Source: Baekduia alba
GTDB taxonomy: Bacteria; Actinomycetota; Thermoleophilia; Solirubrobacterales; Solirubrobacteraceae
Assembly: GCF_028416635.1 (NCBI RefSeq)
Contig: NZ_CP114013.1
Span: 5,084,001-5,148,000, forward strand
DNA: 64,000 nt
Direction: 5' to 3'
Position 1 is the stretch's first letter. Every line of letters starts with the position of its first letter. This document shows positions 57,177 through 64,000 of this stretch, one piece after another. The translations under genes were made by a program, and so were the position numbers. The notes beneath the pieces are model-generated. The model was not told the origin of the DNA. It saw nothing but the letters and a program-made list of their open reading frames with translations, and did no database searches.

Positions 57177-59741
57177 TCACATGCGCGGCGACGGCACGGA
57201 TCGCGCGACGAGATATCCAGGGACGATCAGGACGAGCAGCGACACGCCGAGGACGATGCCGACCGTCGTCGCCGCCGTCCCCAGCTGAATCTTCTCGACG
57301 ACCGGATATCCCGTGACCGCCTGGACGCCGCGCGTCGCGAGGATCTGACCGAAGAGCCCGACGACCGCGCCGACGAGGACGCCGACGCCGAACAGGACGC
57401 CGGTCTCCACGAGCAGCGACCGCCACAGCAGGCCCGTGGGCAACCCGATGAACTTTTGGCCGGCGACGACAGGCCGGTGCTGCCAGAGCAGGCCGGTCAT
57501 GGCCGCGCTCATCGCCAGCACGGCCGCGAGCAGCGTCAGCCCCGTGATCTGCCGGAGGCGTGACAGCCCGGTGCGACCGACGGCGCTCTGACGCGCGGCG
57601 CGCTGCTTCGCGGTCTCGACGCGCAGGGCCGAGCGTGCCCCCAGCGCCTGGATGACCTGCCGCTGTCCGGCCGCGGGCCGGACGCCCCACGCGAGATGCA
57701 CCTGGTAGGCGGCGACGGCGGGGCTGCCCCAGGCGTCGGCGAACTCCGACGCGTTGACGATGATCGTGCCCGAAGACCAAGCGAGGCTGGTCGTGATCGC
57801 CGCGACGCGCAGGTCGATGGGGTGGGGCGCCGGCAGGACGAAGCGGTCGCCCTGATCGAGCCCGAGGGCGTCGGCGAGGCCACGCGACACGGTCGCCCAT
57901 CCGCCGCGACGGACCCGTTCGTCGGTCAGCCGTGCGTCGCCCTTCTGGATCTGGCTGGCCGGGACCAGGTTGGGGGCGTCGATCGGTGCACCGACGATCC
58001 ATGCGCGATGTCCCGCGACGTCGAGCAGTCCGCCGCGGTAGAGGCTGACCTGGCGGACGTCGGGCAGCGCACGGAGCTTGGCCGCGGCGTCCGGAGCGAA
58101 CGTCGACGTCGCGATCGAGCTGCCGGCGCCGGGCGCCGTGGCCCACAGGTCGGCGGGAGCGTTCAGGTCGTGCGCGACGCGGTCGAGGCCGGCCTGGAGG
58201 TTGACCTGCGCGCCTTGCAGGGACGTCGCGCCGAAGACGGCGATCGCGCCCGTCGTCGTGATCGCCAGCGCTCGCGTTCGCCATCGGCGCGCGCGTAGCT
58301 GGTGCAGGGCGAGCTCGACCGCGGGAGCCGAACGCGATCGCCGGTTGAGCCGGCCGATCGCGGTGATCGCCCCGGCGAGGATCGGCGACAGCAAGCACGC
58401 GAGCCCCAGCGCGAGGAGCATCAGACCGACCACCGCCGCCGATGGGGCGACCAACGCGATCGTGATCGCTGCGGCCAGCGCGACGAAGCCCACCGCGATC
58501 AGGACGCTCCGTCCGTCGATGCTCGTCTTGCCGCCGCGGCTCCCCTGTCGCCTCGGGATGGCGGCCACGACCAGCTCGCGGACCGGGAACAGGACGCCGA
58601 CGACGGCCGCCAAGAGGCCGCCCATCGCAGCGATCGTGATGCTCTGCCACGTCACGACGCGGGTGTCGCCGATGGGGAACGCGCCCGAGAGGAAGCTCAC
58701 GTCGGACCGGAACCCGTGGCGCGACAACAGCTCACCGGCGGCCAACCCGAGCACGACGCCCACGACGCCGATGGCGCCCGCCTCCACGAGCAACGTCTTG
58801 AGCGTCGCCGACGGCGGGAAGCCCTGACGCTGTTGTTGTATGACCAGCCGGCGGCGGTCCGGCGCGGTGACGAGCAGCGCGCAGACCGCGAAGAGCCAGC
58901 CGACGAGGGCGCTGAGGACGCTGAACAGCACGGTCGCTTGGCTCGTCGGCTTGGCCGCCTGCTCGAACAGGCGCGTCTCGTCGTCCGCGTGTCGTACGTC
59001 GACGCCCCCGAGACGCAGCCGCGCGAGCTCCTCGCGGACCTGGGCCACGCGGTCGGGCTCGGCCTCGACCAGGATGCGGCTGACCTGCGGCCCAGACTTC
59101 GCCATGCGCTGCAGATAGGCGAGCGGGACCAGGACGATCGACGTGTCCGCCAGGCTGCCGATCTGACCGCGATCGGCCACCGTCGCCGGCACGGTGATCC
59201 GCCGGCCGTCGAGCTCGACCCGCACGTCGTTGCCGAACTTCAGGCCGATGCGCGCCGCGGCAGCACCGGGCACGATGACGGTCTCCTGCTCGGCGGCATC
59301 AGCGCTGGTGAAGCCCTTCAGCAGCGTCCCGCGCAGCTTGACGATGCGCGGGTCGGCACCGAAGAACGTCACGTCCGCCTGCCCGCGCGGACCGACGACG
59401 TCGCCGGGCACCTGGAGCTCCGGAGCCGCCCGCCGCACCCCGGGGAGCGAGACGATCTTGTCGTAGGTGCTCTCGGGGATCGTTGTGGCGCCGAGCGCCA
59501 CGACCTGGAGCTGTCCACTGCCGACGATGCCCTCGTTGAGCTTGTGCACCGGTCCCGACAGCGACGAGGACGCGACCTGAGCGGCGTAGAGCAAAGCCAC
59601 GCCCGCGGCGATGCCGAGGACGGCCAGCAGATCCTGGACCCACCGCCACCGACGCAGCCGCCGCCGGTAGATCACCAGCGCGGCGCCGACGCGCAGACGC
59701 CCGGGCCTGACCGGTTCCAGGCCCCACGCGCTCAGTCCCAA
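57177..59741 (-). CDS. FtsX/MacB-like ABC transporter permease, long
   Basis: The 854-residue protein has an N-terminal helix (LLAVLGIAAGVALLYAAQVA), a large extracytoplasmic domain (about 65-255, with MacB-type SGQLQVVALGATTIPEST), three helices with an FtsX domain (TVLFSVLSALVGWLFAVCA at about 270-390), a second set (about 405-470), another external domain (about 490-720) and a terminal FtsX domain (TGLTLLAAVLAMSAAMTGL, FGVGVLVGAVVGLFGQILAT). The duplicated design matches lipoprotein- and lipid-exporting MacB/LolCE-like permeases in actinobacteria. The 10-base overlap with the first ATPase gene supports one unit. The terpene synthase gene follows. The cargo is unknown. Confidence 0.9.
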   Translation of the reverse strand: MGLSAWGLEPVRPGRLRVGAALVIYRRRLRRWRWVQDLLAVLGIAAGVALLYAAQVASSSLSGPVHKLNEGIVGSGQLQVVALGATTIPESTYDKIVSLPGVRRAAPELQVPGDVVGPRGQADVTFFGADPRIVKLRGTLLKGFTSADAAEQETVIVPGAAAARIGLKFGNDVRVELDGRRITVPATVADRGQIGSLADTSIVLVPLAYLQRMAKSGPQVSRILVEAEPDRVAQVREELARLRLGGVDVRHADDETRLFEQAAKPTSQATVLFSVLSALVGWLFAVCALLVTAPDRRRLVIQQQRQGFPPSATLKTLLVEAGAIGVVGVVLGLAAGELLSRHGFRSDVSFLSGAFPIGDTRVVTWQSITIAAMGGLLAAVVGVLFPVRELVVAAIPRRQGSRGGKTSIDGRSVLIAVGFVALAAAITIALVAPSAAVVGLMLLALGLACLLSPILAGAITAIGRLNRRSRSAPAVELALHQLRARRWRTRALAITTTGAIAVFGATSLQGAQVNLQAGLDRVAHDLNAPADLWATAPGAGSSIATSTFAPDAAAKLRALPDVRQVSLYRGGLLDVAGHRAWIVGAPIDAPNLVPASQIQKGDARLTDERVRRGGWATVSRGLADALGLDQGDRFVLPAPHPIDLRVAAITTSLAWSSGTIIVNASEFADAWGSPAVAAYQVHLAWGVRPAAGQRQVIQALGARSALRVETAKQRAARQSAVGRTGLSRLRQITGLTLLAAVLAMSAAMTGLLWQHRPVVAGQKFIGLPTGLLWRSLLVETGVLFGVGVLVGAVVGLFGQILATRGVQAVTGYPVVEKIQLGTAATTVGIVLGVSLLVLIVPGYLVARSVPSPRM

Positions 59742-60445
59742 CGCGCAGCACCTGCCTCCGTGACCCGGTCGTGCAGGACACCGTCCTGCAAGGTGTACAC
59801 CTTGTCGGCGTAAGCGGCGGCGCGCTCGTCGTGGGTGACCAGGAGCGTCGCCATCGCGCGCTCGTGCGTCGCCGCTTGCAGCAGCTCGAGCACCTCCTGG
59901 CCAAGCTGGCTGTGCAGGTTGCCGGTCGGCTCGTCGGCGAGGAGCACCTTCGGCGCCAGCGAGAGCGCCTGCGCGATCATGACCCGCTGGCGCTCGCCGC
60001 CCGACAACGTGTCGGCGCGATGGTCGAGGCGATGGCCCAGACCGAGCTCCTTGAGCAGTGGCGTGACCGCGCGGTGACCGTCGCGGATGCGGCGCGAGGC
60101 CACGAGGTGCTTAATCGCAGCGTTCTCCACCACCGTGGCGCCTTCCTCGAGGTCGGCGTCCTGCTGCACCCATCCCAACTGGTGCAACCGGTAACGCGCA
60201 GACTCCTTCGGTGACAGCCTCGTGATGTCACGACCGTCGACCAGCACGCTGCCGGCGTCGGCGCGTTCGACACCGGCCACGATCCGCAGCAGCGTGCTCT
60301 TGCCCGAGCCCGACGGTCCGTAGAGCGCCACCAGCTCGCCCGGCGCGACGCTCAGCGAGACACCGTCGACCGCCCGGACGCACTCCCCGCCGCTGCTGAA
60401 GTGCTTGCGCACATCGCAGAGCTCCAAGACCGACGTGGCGCTCAT
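59732..60445 (-). CDS. ABC transporter ATPase (LolD/MacB type)
   Basis: The 237-residue protein has all motifs: Walker A GPSGSGKST, Q-loop Q in YRLHQLGWVQQDADLEEGAT, signature LSGGERQRVMIAQALSLAPK, Walker B LLADEPTGNLHSQLGQEVLE and the H-loop TLLVTHDERAAAYADKVYTL. This is the MacB/LolD family that works with FtsX-type permeases. It overlaps the permease gene by 10 bases downstream and the second ATPase gene by four bases (ATGA) upstream. It powers the permease here, most likely as part of a dimer with itself or the degenerate partner. Confidence 0.95.
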   Translation of the reverse strand: MSATSVLELCDVRKHFSSGGECVRAVDGVSLSVAPGELVALYGPSGSGKSTLLRIVAGVERADAGSVLVDGRDITRLSPKESARYRLHQLGWVQQDADLEEGATVVENAAIKHLVASRRIRDGHRAVTPLLKELGLGHRLDHRADTLSGGERQRVMIAQALSLAPKVLLADEPTGNLHSQLGQEVLELLQAATHERAMATLLVTHDERAAAYADKVYTLQDGVLHDRVTEAGAARWD

Positions 60446-61185
60446 GGCTTGCGCTCAACGGACGTCCCGGCGCCGGTTGGGCGCAGCGGGATGACCGACC
60501 CTGCTGAGCGCGTCGACGGCCCGTCAAGGCGCCCCTCGCGGATCGACCAGATCCGGTCGGCGCCCTGAAGCTCCATCAACTCGGCCGCGGTCACCAGCAC
60601 CGCGACGCCGGTCGCCGCGACCGACGCCAGCAAGTTCATGATGTCGGAACGCTCCGTCGCGGCCAAGCCGGCCACCGCATCGTCGACGACCAGCAACCGC
60701 GGACCACGAACGATCGCTTGGGCGATCGCCGCGAGCATGCGCTCGCCGTCGGAGAGATCGCACCAGGCCTCGCCGCCGATGTCGTCCGCTCCGACCCGGC
60801 CGAGCGCGACCCGCACGCGACGCAGCGCCTCGCACCGAGCGCAACTGGTGAGCAACGCCGAGGCCAGCCAGTCTTCGACGGCCATCTCTTCCAGCTCGGG
60901 ACCGCGGCGAGCCGCGAAGCCGATCTCGGCGTACGCCTCGAGGTGACGAGGGCGACCGTCGACGCTGCTCGTCAGCGTCTGGCCGTCGAAGGTCACCGAC
61001 CCCGTGGTCGGCGCGAGGATCCCGGCGACCACTTGCGCCAAGGTGCTCTTGCCGGCGGCACGTCTACCCCACACCCCGGCCAGCTCGCCCGCATGCAGCT
61101 CCATCGACACGTCGACGAGCGCGCGGGCCGAACGCCGCCCACGCCAGTACGTCAGGCCAACTGACTCGACGCGCACCAGCTCCAT
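60442..61185 (-). CDS. Second ABC ATPase, partly degenerate
   Basis: The 247-residue protein has Walker A GRRAAGKST, a signature LSDGERMLAAIAQAIVR and a Walker B LLVVDDAVAGLAATERSDIM that lacks the catalytic Glu (Asp-Asp rather than Asp-Glu). The Q-loop is not clear (EIGFAARRGPELEEMAVEDW). The H-loop His is also missing (LVTAAELMELQGADRIWSIR). So it can bind ATP but hydrolysis is doubtful. A degenerate partner that forms an asymmetric heterodimer with the intact ATPase is a known design. It follows the PadR gene by 6 bases. Confidence 0.88.
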   Translation of the reverse strand: MELVRVESVGLTYWRGRRSARALVDVSMELHAGELAGVWGRRAAGKSTLAQVVAGILAPTTGSVTFDGQTLTSSVDGRPRHLEAYAEIGFAARRGPELEEMAVEDWLASALLTSCARCEALRRVRVALGRVGADDIGGEAWCDLSDGERMLAAIAQAIVRGPRLLVVDDAVAGLAATERSDIMNLLASVAATGVAVLVTAAELMELQGADRIWSIREGRLDGPSTRSAGSVIPLRPTGAGTSVERKP

Positions 61186-61191
61186 CGTGCG

Positions 61192-61764
61192 TCAGCGCTC
61201 CTGCGCCGGCGCGTGCTCATTGAGCGCCTCCAGCTCCGCGCGCAGGTCGCCCAGGATGGTGGCCAGGCTCGCGACGTCGGCGGCCTGCGTCCTCGCTACC
61301 AGCGTCTGGACGACCGTGCGCCATGGAGCCCCGCGCTGCACCAGGCTCCGTGGGTCGCCCATCAGGCTCCACTCTTGAAAGCGCGAGAGGCTCGCGCGCT
61401 CCAGGTGCGCCGCGTAATCGGCCAGCAGCGGGAGATCCTCCGGTCGCGCGGTGCTCAAGCGCAGGCAGAGATCGTCGAAGCTCACGGGCATGGTGCGGGC
61501 GTGACGATCGAACTCCGCGACGCCCGAGGGCGTCGCCGCGTAGATCGTCCGCTCAGGATGGCGCGATGCGGCCGTGGCGACCACGTCGTGCGGCGCGATG
61601 TGCCCCGCCTCGCTGAGCCGGTCGAGGTGCCGGTAGACCGTTGAGCGGCCCGGCCGCAACGCGTCGGGGAGAGGCCAGCGCTCGATCTCGGCGTAGAGGG
61701 CGTAGCCGTGCGTCGGCTCGCGCGCCACCAATCCCAACACGGCATATCGAGTCGACTCCGCCAC
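61192..61764 (-). CDS. PadR-family regulator
   Basis: The 190-residue protein has VAESTRYAVLGLVAREPTHG, YALYAEIERWPLPDALRPGR, STVYRHLDRLSEAGHIAPHD, a winged helix typical of PadR, and a C-terminal helical part (RASLSRFQEWSLMGDPRSLV) of PadR-s2 type. GTG 61764 follows AAAAGGAG by 6-8 bases, so this start is preferred over ATG 61791. It is the first gene of the ABC/terpene synthase operon; PadR repressors often control transporters of toxic compounds. Its ligand is unknown. Confidence 0.9.
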   Translation of the reverse strand: MAESTRYAVLGLVAREPTHGYALYAEIERWPLPDALRPGRSTVYRHLDRLSEAGHIAPHDVVATAASRHPERTIYAATPSGVAEFDRHARTMPVSFDDLCLRLSTARPEDLPLLADYAAHLERASLSRFQEWSLMGDPRSLVQRGAPWRTVVQTLVARTQAADVASLATILGDLRAELEALNEHAPAQER

Positions 61765-61822
61765 ACCTCTCCTTTTCGGATACAGGAGCATATCTGTATT
61801 GGTGCGCAGGATGGAGAAGCAT

Positions 61823-62650
61823 TCAGTGCCGATGTGCTGCGCTCGGCGCGAGCGCTGGGCAGCGCACGACGTCGTCGACCGCGCTGCGGCCGCCGTCGGC
61901 GAAGCGCAGGATCAGGCGAAAGCGGAAGCCGGCTTTCGGACAGCGTCTGGGCAACGGAACGCCGCTCGGGTGGTAGCGCATGACCCGCCCATGCGAGCGC
62001 TTGGTGTAGGAGATGCCGGGACCGCCGAGGACGAGCTGCAGATGCGAGAGCGCGATGGGCGCGCCGAAGGGCAGCTGCGGGATCTGCGGGATCCTGATCG
62101 CGACGCCGATCCCGAAGCCGGGCGGCGGGATGTACAGGTAGCCCTGGTAGGTCAGGTGGAAGCGCGCCGGGTTGTAGGTGTTGGCGATGACGACCAGGCC
62201 CGGCTTGTCGTCGACCGACGCGCCGGCGTGCAGCTCGAGGCTCGCGGCACCGTCGATCGCGGGTTCGACGAGCAGCGCCGCCTGCGCCGAGCCGGTGCCC
62301 ATCAGCGAGTTGGCCGGGCAGGGGTTCTGCGCGACGGGGTTCATGACCGCGGCGATCTCGTCCGCCGGCCGCCTGCAGGACGCGGCCCCGAGTCCGCTGG
62401 AGGTGAGGTCGATGCCTGCGGACGTCAACAGCCGCAGCTCGGTCACCGGCGTCAGCTTCGGGCTCACCGACACCGCGAAGGCCAACGACGTGTCGTGACC
62501 CAGGCGCGCGCCGTCGCCGAAGCCGACGTGGAACGACACCGGGGCAGCGCTCGCGCAAGCGGGCAGCGCCAGCGCCGCGGCGGCGACCGCGCTAGCCGGC
62601 CCCGACGTCAGGAGGTGAACGAGCCGGTGGCGTCGAGGGTGGCGTGCCAT
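61823..62650 (-). CDS. Secreted protein, unknown
   Basis: The 275-residue protein starts MARHPRRHRLVHLLTSGPAS and has a signal peptide (VAAAALALPACASA, cleaved near residue 35). The mature part has a repeat-poor beta-rich pattern (PVSFHVGFGDGARLGHDTSL, AFAVSVSPKLTPVTELRLLT, VVIANTYNPARFHLTYQGYL, YIPPPGFGIGVAIRIPQIPQ). Three Cys may form disulfides. No motif for an enzyme or binding is seen. It overlaps the gene upstream for 43 bases, so the two are likely translated together. A surface or exported structural function is inferred. Confidence 0.65.
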   Translation of the reverse strand: MARHPRRHRLVHLLTSGPASAVAAAALALPACASAAPVSFHVGFGDGARLGHDTSLAFAVSVSPKLTPVTELRLLTSAGIDLTSSGLGAASCRRPADEIAAVMNPVAQNPCPANSLMGTGSAQAALLVEPAIDGAASLELHAGASVDDKPGLVVIANTYNPARFHLTYQGYLYIPPPGFGIGVAIRIPQIPQLPFGAPIALSHLQLVLGGPGISYTKRSHGRVMRYHPSGVPLPRRCPKAGFRFRLILRFADGGRSAVDDVVRCPALAPSAAHRH

Positions 62651-63051
62651 GTGCTGCGGTTCACGACCCCGCTGAACCGACCCGTGCCCTTCGCGTGCGC
62701 GTACCGCCCTGTGCCACCGGTGATCGTCGCGGCGCCGTCGAACTTCGTCCGCATCGACAGCGACCGCGCCCGCCCGTCGACCTTCATCCGGACCGACCCA
62801 CCGCTGGTCGCGATCGTCACCGTGCCGCGCAGGACTACCGAGTGCTCGATGGCGATCCTGGACTTCACGGTGCCAGTGAACGTCCCACTCGCGCGGCCGG
62901 AATGCTGGAACTTCGACGCGCCCGTCTTCTTGACGAGCACGAGGTCGACGTGCTCCTTCACGCTCCTGGCCGAGCCCGCGTAGGCGCTGGTGGCCGCGAG
63001 AAGGGCCGATGCTGCGCAGGCGAGCGCGAGGACATGACGGGACCGGGACAC
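62608..63051 (-). CDS. Secreted small beta-rich protein
   Basis: The 147-residue product (GTG 63051, or GTG 63099 for a longer start) has the signal peptide SRSRHVLALACAASALLAAT with a cut after SAYA. The mature domain of about 115 residues is beta-rich with repeated GTFTGTVKSRIAIEHSVVLR, GTVTIATSGGSVRMKVDGRA and GTGRYAHAKGTGRFSGVVNR, resembling a small exported allergen- or dirigent-like barrel. No Cys remains in the mature part. It is upstream of the secreted protein gene and overlaps it by 43 bases. Confidence 0.6.
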   Translation of the reverse strand: MSRSRHVLALACAASALLAATSAYAGSARSVKEHVDLVLVKKTGASKFQHSGRASGTFTGTVKSRIAIEHSVVLRGTVTIATSGGSVRMKVDGRARSLSMRTKFDGAATITGGTGRYAHAKGTGRFSGVVNRSTWHATLDATGSFTS

Positions 63052-63124
63052 TGCCGGCGCAAGGTACTGCGACGCCACCGGAAACACAACCAGACACACC
63101 GTCGTCCGCGCGGCGCCGGTTCGG

Positions 63125-64000
63125 TCAGCGACGACGCAGCTGGCGCATCGGCAGCGTGGTCACGCGAGTGAGCTCGTGCGGCCGGTTGTGCTGGTTGACC
63201 TCGAGCATCCAGAGGACCGCCCCGGACGCCGCGAGCAGGTTGATCGTGTTGCCGTGGCGCGGGTGCAGCGGGTAGGAGAGCGTCTGCCCGTCGGCGCGGA
63301 CCCGCAGGAGATGGCCCTTGGAGTCTCGCGTCCAGAGCGCGCCGCCCGGGCCCCGCAGGGGATCCGCGTTCAGGTACGCCCCGGGCTGAGCCATGTCGAA
63401 GGTGTTGAGGGTCGCCTGGCCGAGGTCGAGCTGGCAGAGCTCGGAGGCCGCGAGGAGGCAGAGCGACCAGTCGAGCCCACGGCCCGGGCCCGGAGGAAGC
63501 GGGCGCGACACCGCGTGGGGCACGACGGCCGTATGCGAGACCTCGGCGCCGTCGGCACCAAGACGAACGACTTCCTGACCGGGCGCGAACGTGAGCCAGG
63601 CGATGGTGCCGTCGGACTCCACCGCCACCGGCCTCCCGTCGCGCGAGACCGCCGACGTCGTGTGGCGACCGTCCACGGTCACATGGCCGACGCGCCCGAC
63701 GCCCTCGCGGAACCAGGCTCCTCGCCCATCGGCATCGGCGATCGCCTCGGGCAGGATCGCGCCCGACCCGCGGGAGATCGCGATCCGGCGCTCAGCGCCC
63801 GTCGCCGAGAGGTGGACGATCGCACGGGGCGCCTGGGCGCCCGTCGCGGAGCTCGCCGTCAGCCACAGGGCCCCACCGCGCCCCGCGATCAGCCCGCTCG
63901 TGCGAGCGACCGAGGACAGCCGGAACGCCTTGGCGTCCAGACCCGACGAGATCCGCACGACCTCGCCGCCGCCGTCGTGGAACCACAGCGCGCCGTCGGA
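63125..64000 (-). CDS. Virginiamycin B lyase-like beta-propeller protein (partial)
   Basis: The frame is open to the last base of the window, so the N-terminus is missing. The visible 291 residues show repeated blades with DGALWFHDGGGEVVRISS, GALWLTASSATGAQ, AIADADGRGAWFREGVGRVG, DGTIAWLTFAPGQEVVRLGA and GGALWTRDSKGHLLRVRADG, a pattern of Gly-x-x-W/A-F-T-x-x-x-x-x-I repeats of virginiamycin B lyase/streptogramin lyase-type seven-blade propellers. Without the rest the active-site His and metal positions cannot be seen. A sensing or exported role is also possible for such propellers. It ends 26 bases before the adjacent secreted-protein gene region (63099). Confidence 0.75.
   Translation of the reverse strand, partial: SDGALWFHDGGGEVVRISSGLDAKAFRLSSVARTSGLIAGRGGALWLTASSATGAQAPRAIVHLSATGAERRIAISRGSGAILPEAIADADGRGAWFREGVGRVGHVTVDGRHTTSAVSRDGRPVAVESDGTIAWLTFAPGQEVVRLGADGAEVSHTAVVPHAVSRPLPPGPGRGLDWSLCLLAASELCQLDLGQATLNTFDMAQPGAYLNADPLRGPGGALWTRDSKGHLLRVRADGQTLSYPLHPRHGNTINLLAASGAVLWMLEVNQHNRPHELTRVTTLPMRQLRRR

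Overview
ORGANISM. The window is very GC-rich (roughly 72 percent by eye) with strongly third-position-GC genes, GTG and TTG starts, a 4-base overlap style of operons, several leaderless-looking promoters, a FolE2-type GTP cyclohydrolase, a vegetative sigma factor of the actinobacterial type, an F420/LLM-type oxidoreductase and a ClpP with a ClgR-like upstream box. Together with the secreted and sigma-linked tail domains this suggests a chromosomal piece of an actinobacterium, most likely a soil member of the class Thermoleophilia (Solirubrobacterales). The placement is inference from gene content only. LAYOUT. 1-6,360 is a decayed zone: the end of a glutamate dehydrogenase gene, then fragments of an AbrB-type permease, a GAF regulator and a thiolase fused end to end, one intact MDR oxidoreductase, a frameshifted lutC, a truncated DHA2 transporter fused to a possible SDR tail, an intact SnoaL-type ECF sigma gene, a VOC start and a TetR fragment beside an array of three phased inverted repeats. 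6,500-15,600 carries an ArsR regulator, a small secreted protein, a gene-poor stretch beside tRNA-Thr, an orphan response regulator, a stress-protein-like gene, an FKBP lipoprotein, a cupin, a large secreted protein, an arylsulfatase and tRNA-Tyr beside a hydrolase remnant. 15,600-25,900 is housekeeping and signalling: a membrane-anchored ECF sigma, the primary sigma factor, folE2, a MASE1-GAF-GGDEL-HD-GYP protein, pgsA, a DMT exporter and a merR-aldo/keto reductase-phosphodiesterase operon. 25,900-36,200 holds a stress protein, a FAD oxidoreductase/acetoacetate-decarboxylase-like/DHFR-like operon, a TetR-controlled multidrug transporter and a 1,315-residue cyclase-AAA-TPR regulator. 36,400-52,500 holds clpP, regulators, a phosphodiesterase, FAH, PilZ and Tim44-like proteins, transporters, a Crp-type regulator, yqgE, a PAQR protein, an acyl-CoA dehydrogenase with its TetR gene, an LLM oxidoreductase and a HIT protein. 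52,595-53,731 is an ECF sigma factor fused to a class I glutamine amidotransferase. 54,100-55,450 is an SDR/MarR pair. 55,500-61,800 is a minus-strand cluster (PadR, two ABC ATPases, a long FtsX-type permease, a YtpB-like terpene synthase, a winged-helix protein). 61,800-64,000 holds two secreted proteins and the end of a beta-propeller lyase-like gene. HOW THE GENES WORK TOGETHER. The window is rich in one-component regulators sitting next to the genes they probably control, and several pairs have clear inverted repeats between them (MerR, MarR, TetR/MFS, Crp/YqgE). The most novel-looking items are the sigma-GATase fusion, the terpene synthase with its own exporter and PadR regulator, the 22-bp-phased operator array left behind in the decayed zone, a 69-bp double-hairpin element present twice at stop codons, and five convergent gene pairs that share one CTAG as both stop codons. 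No CRISPR array, rRNA gene, intact transposase or intact integrase was seen.
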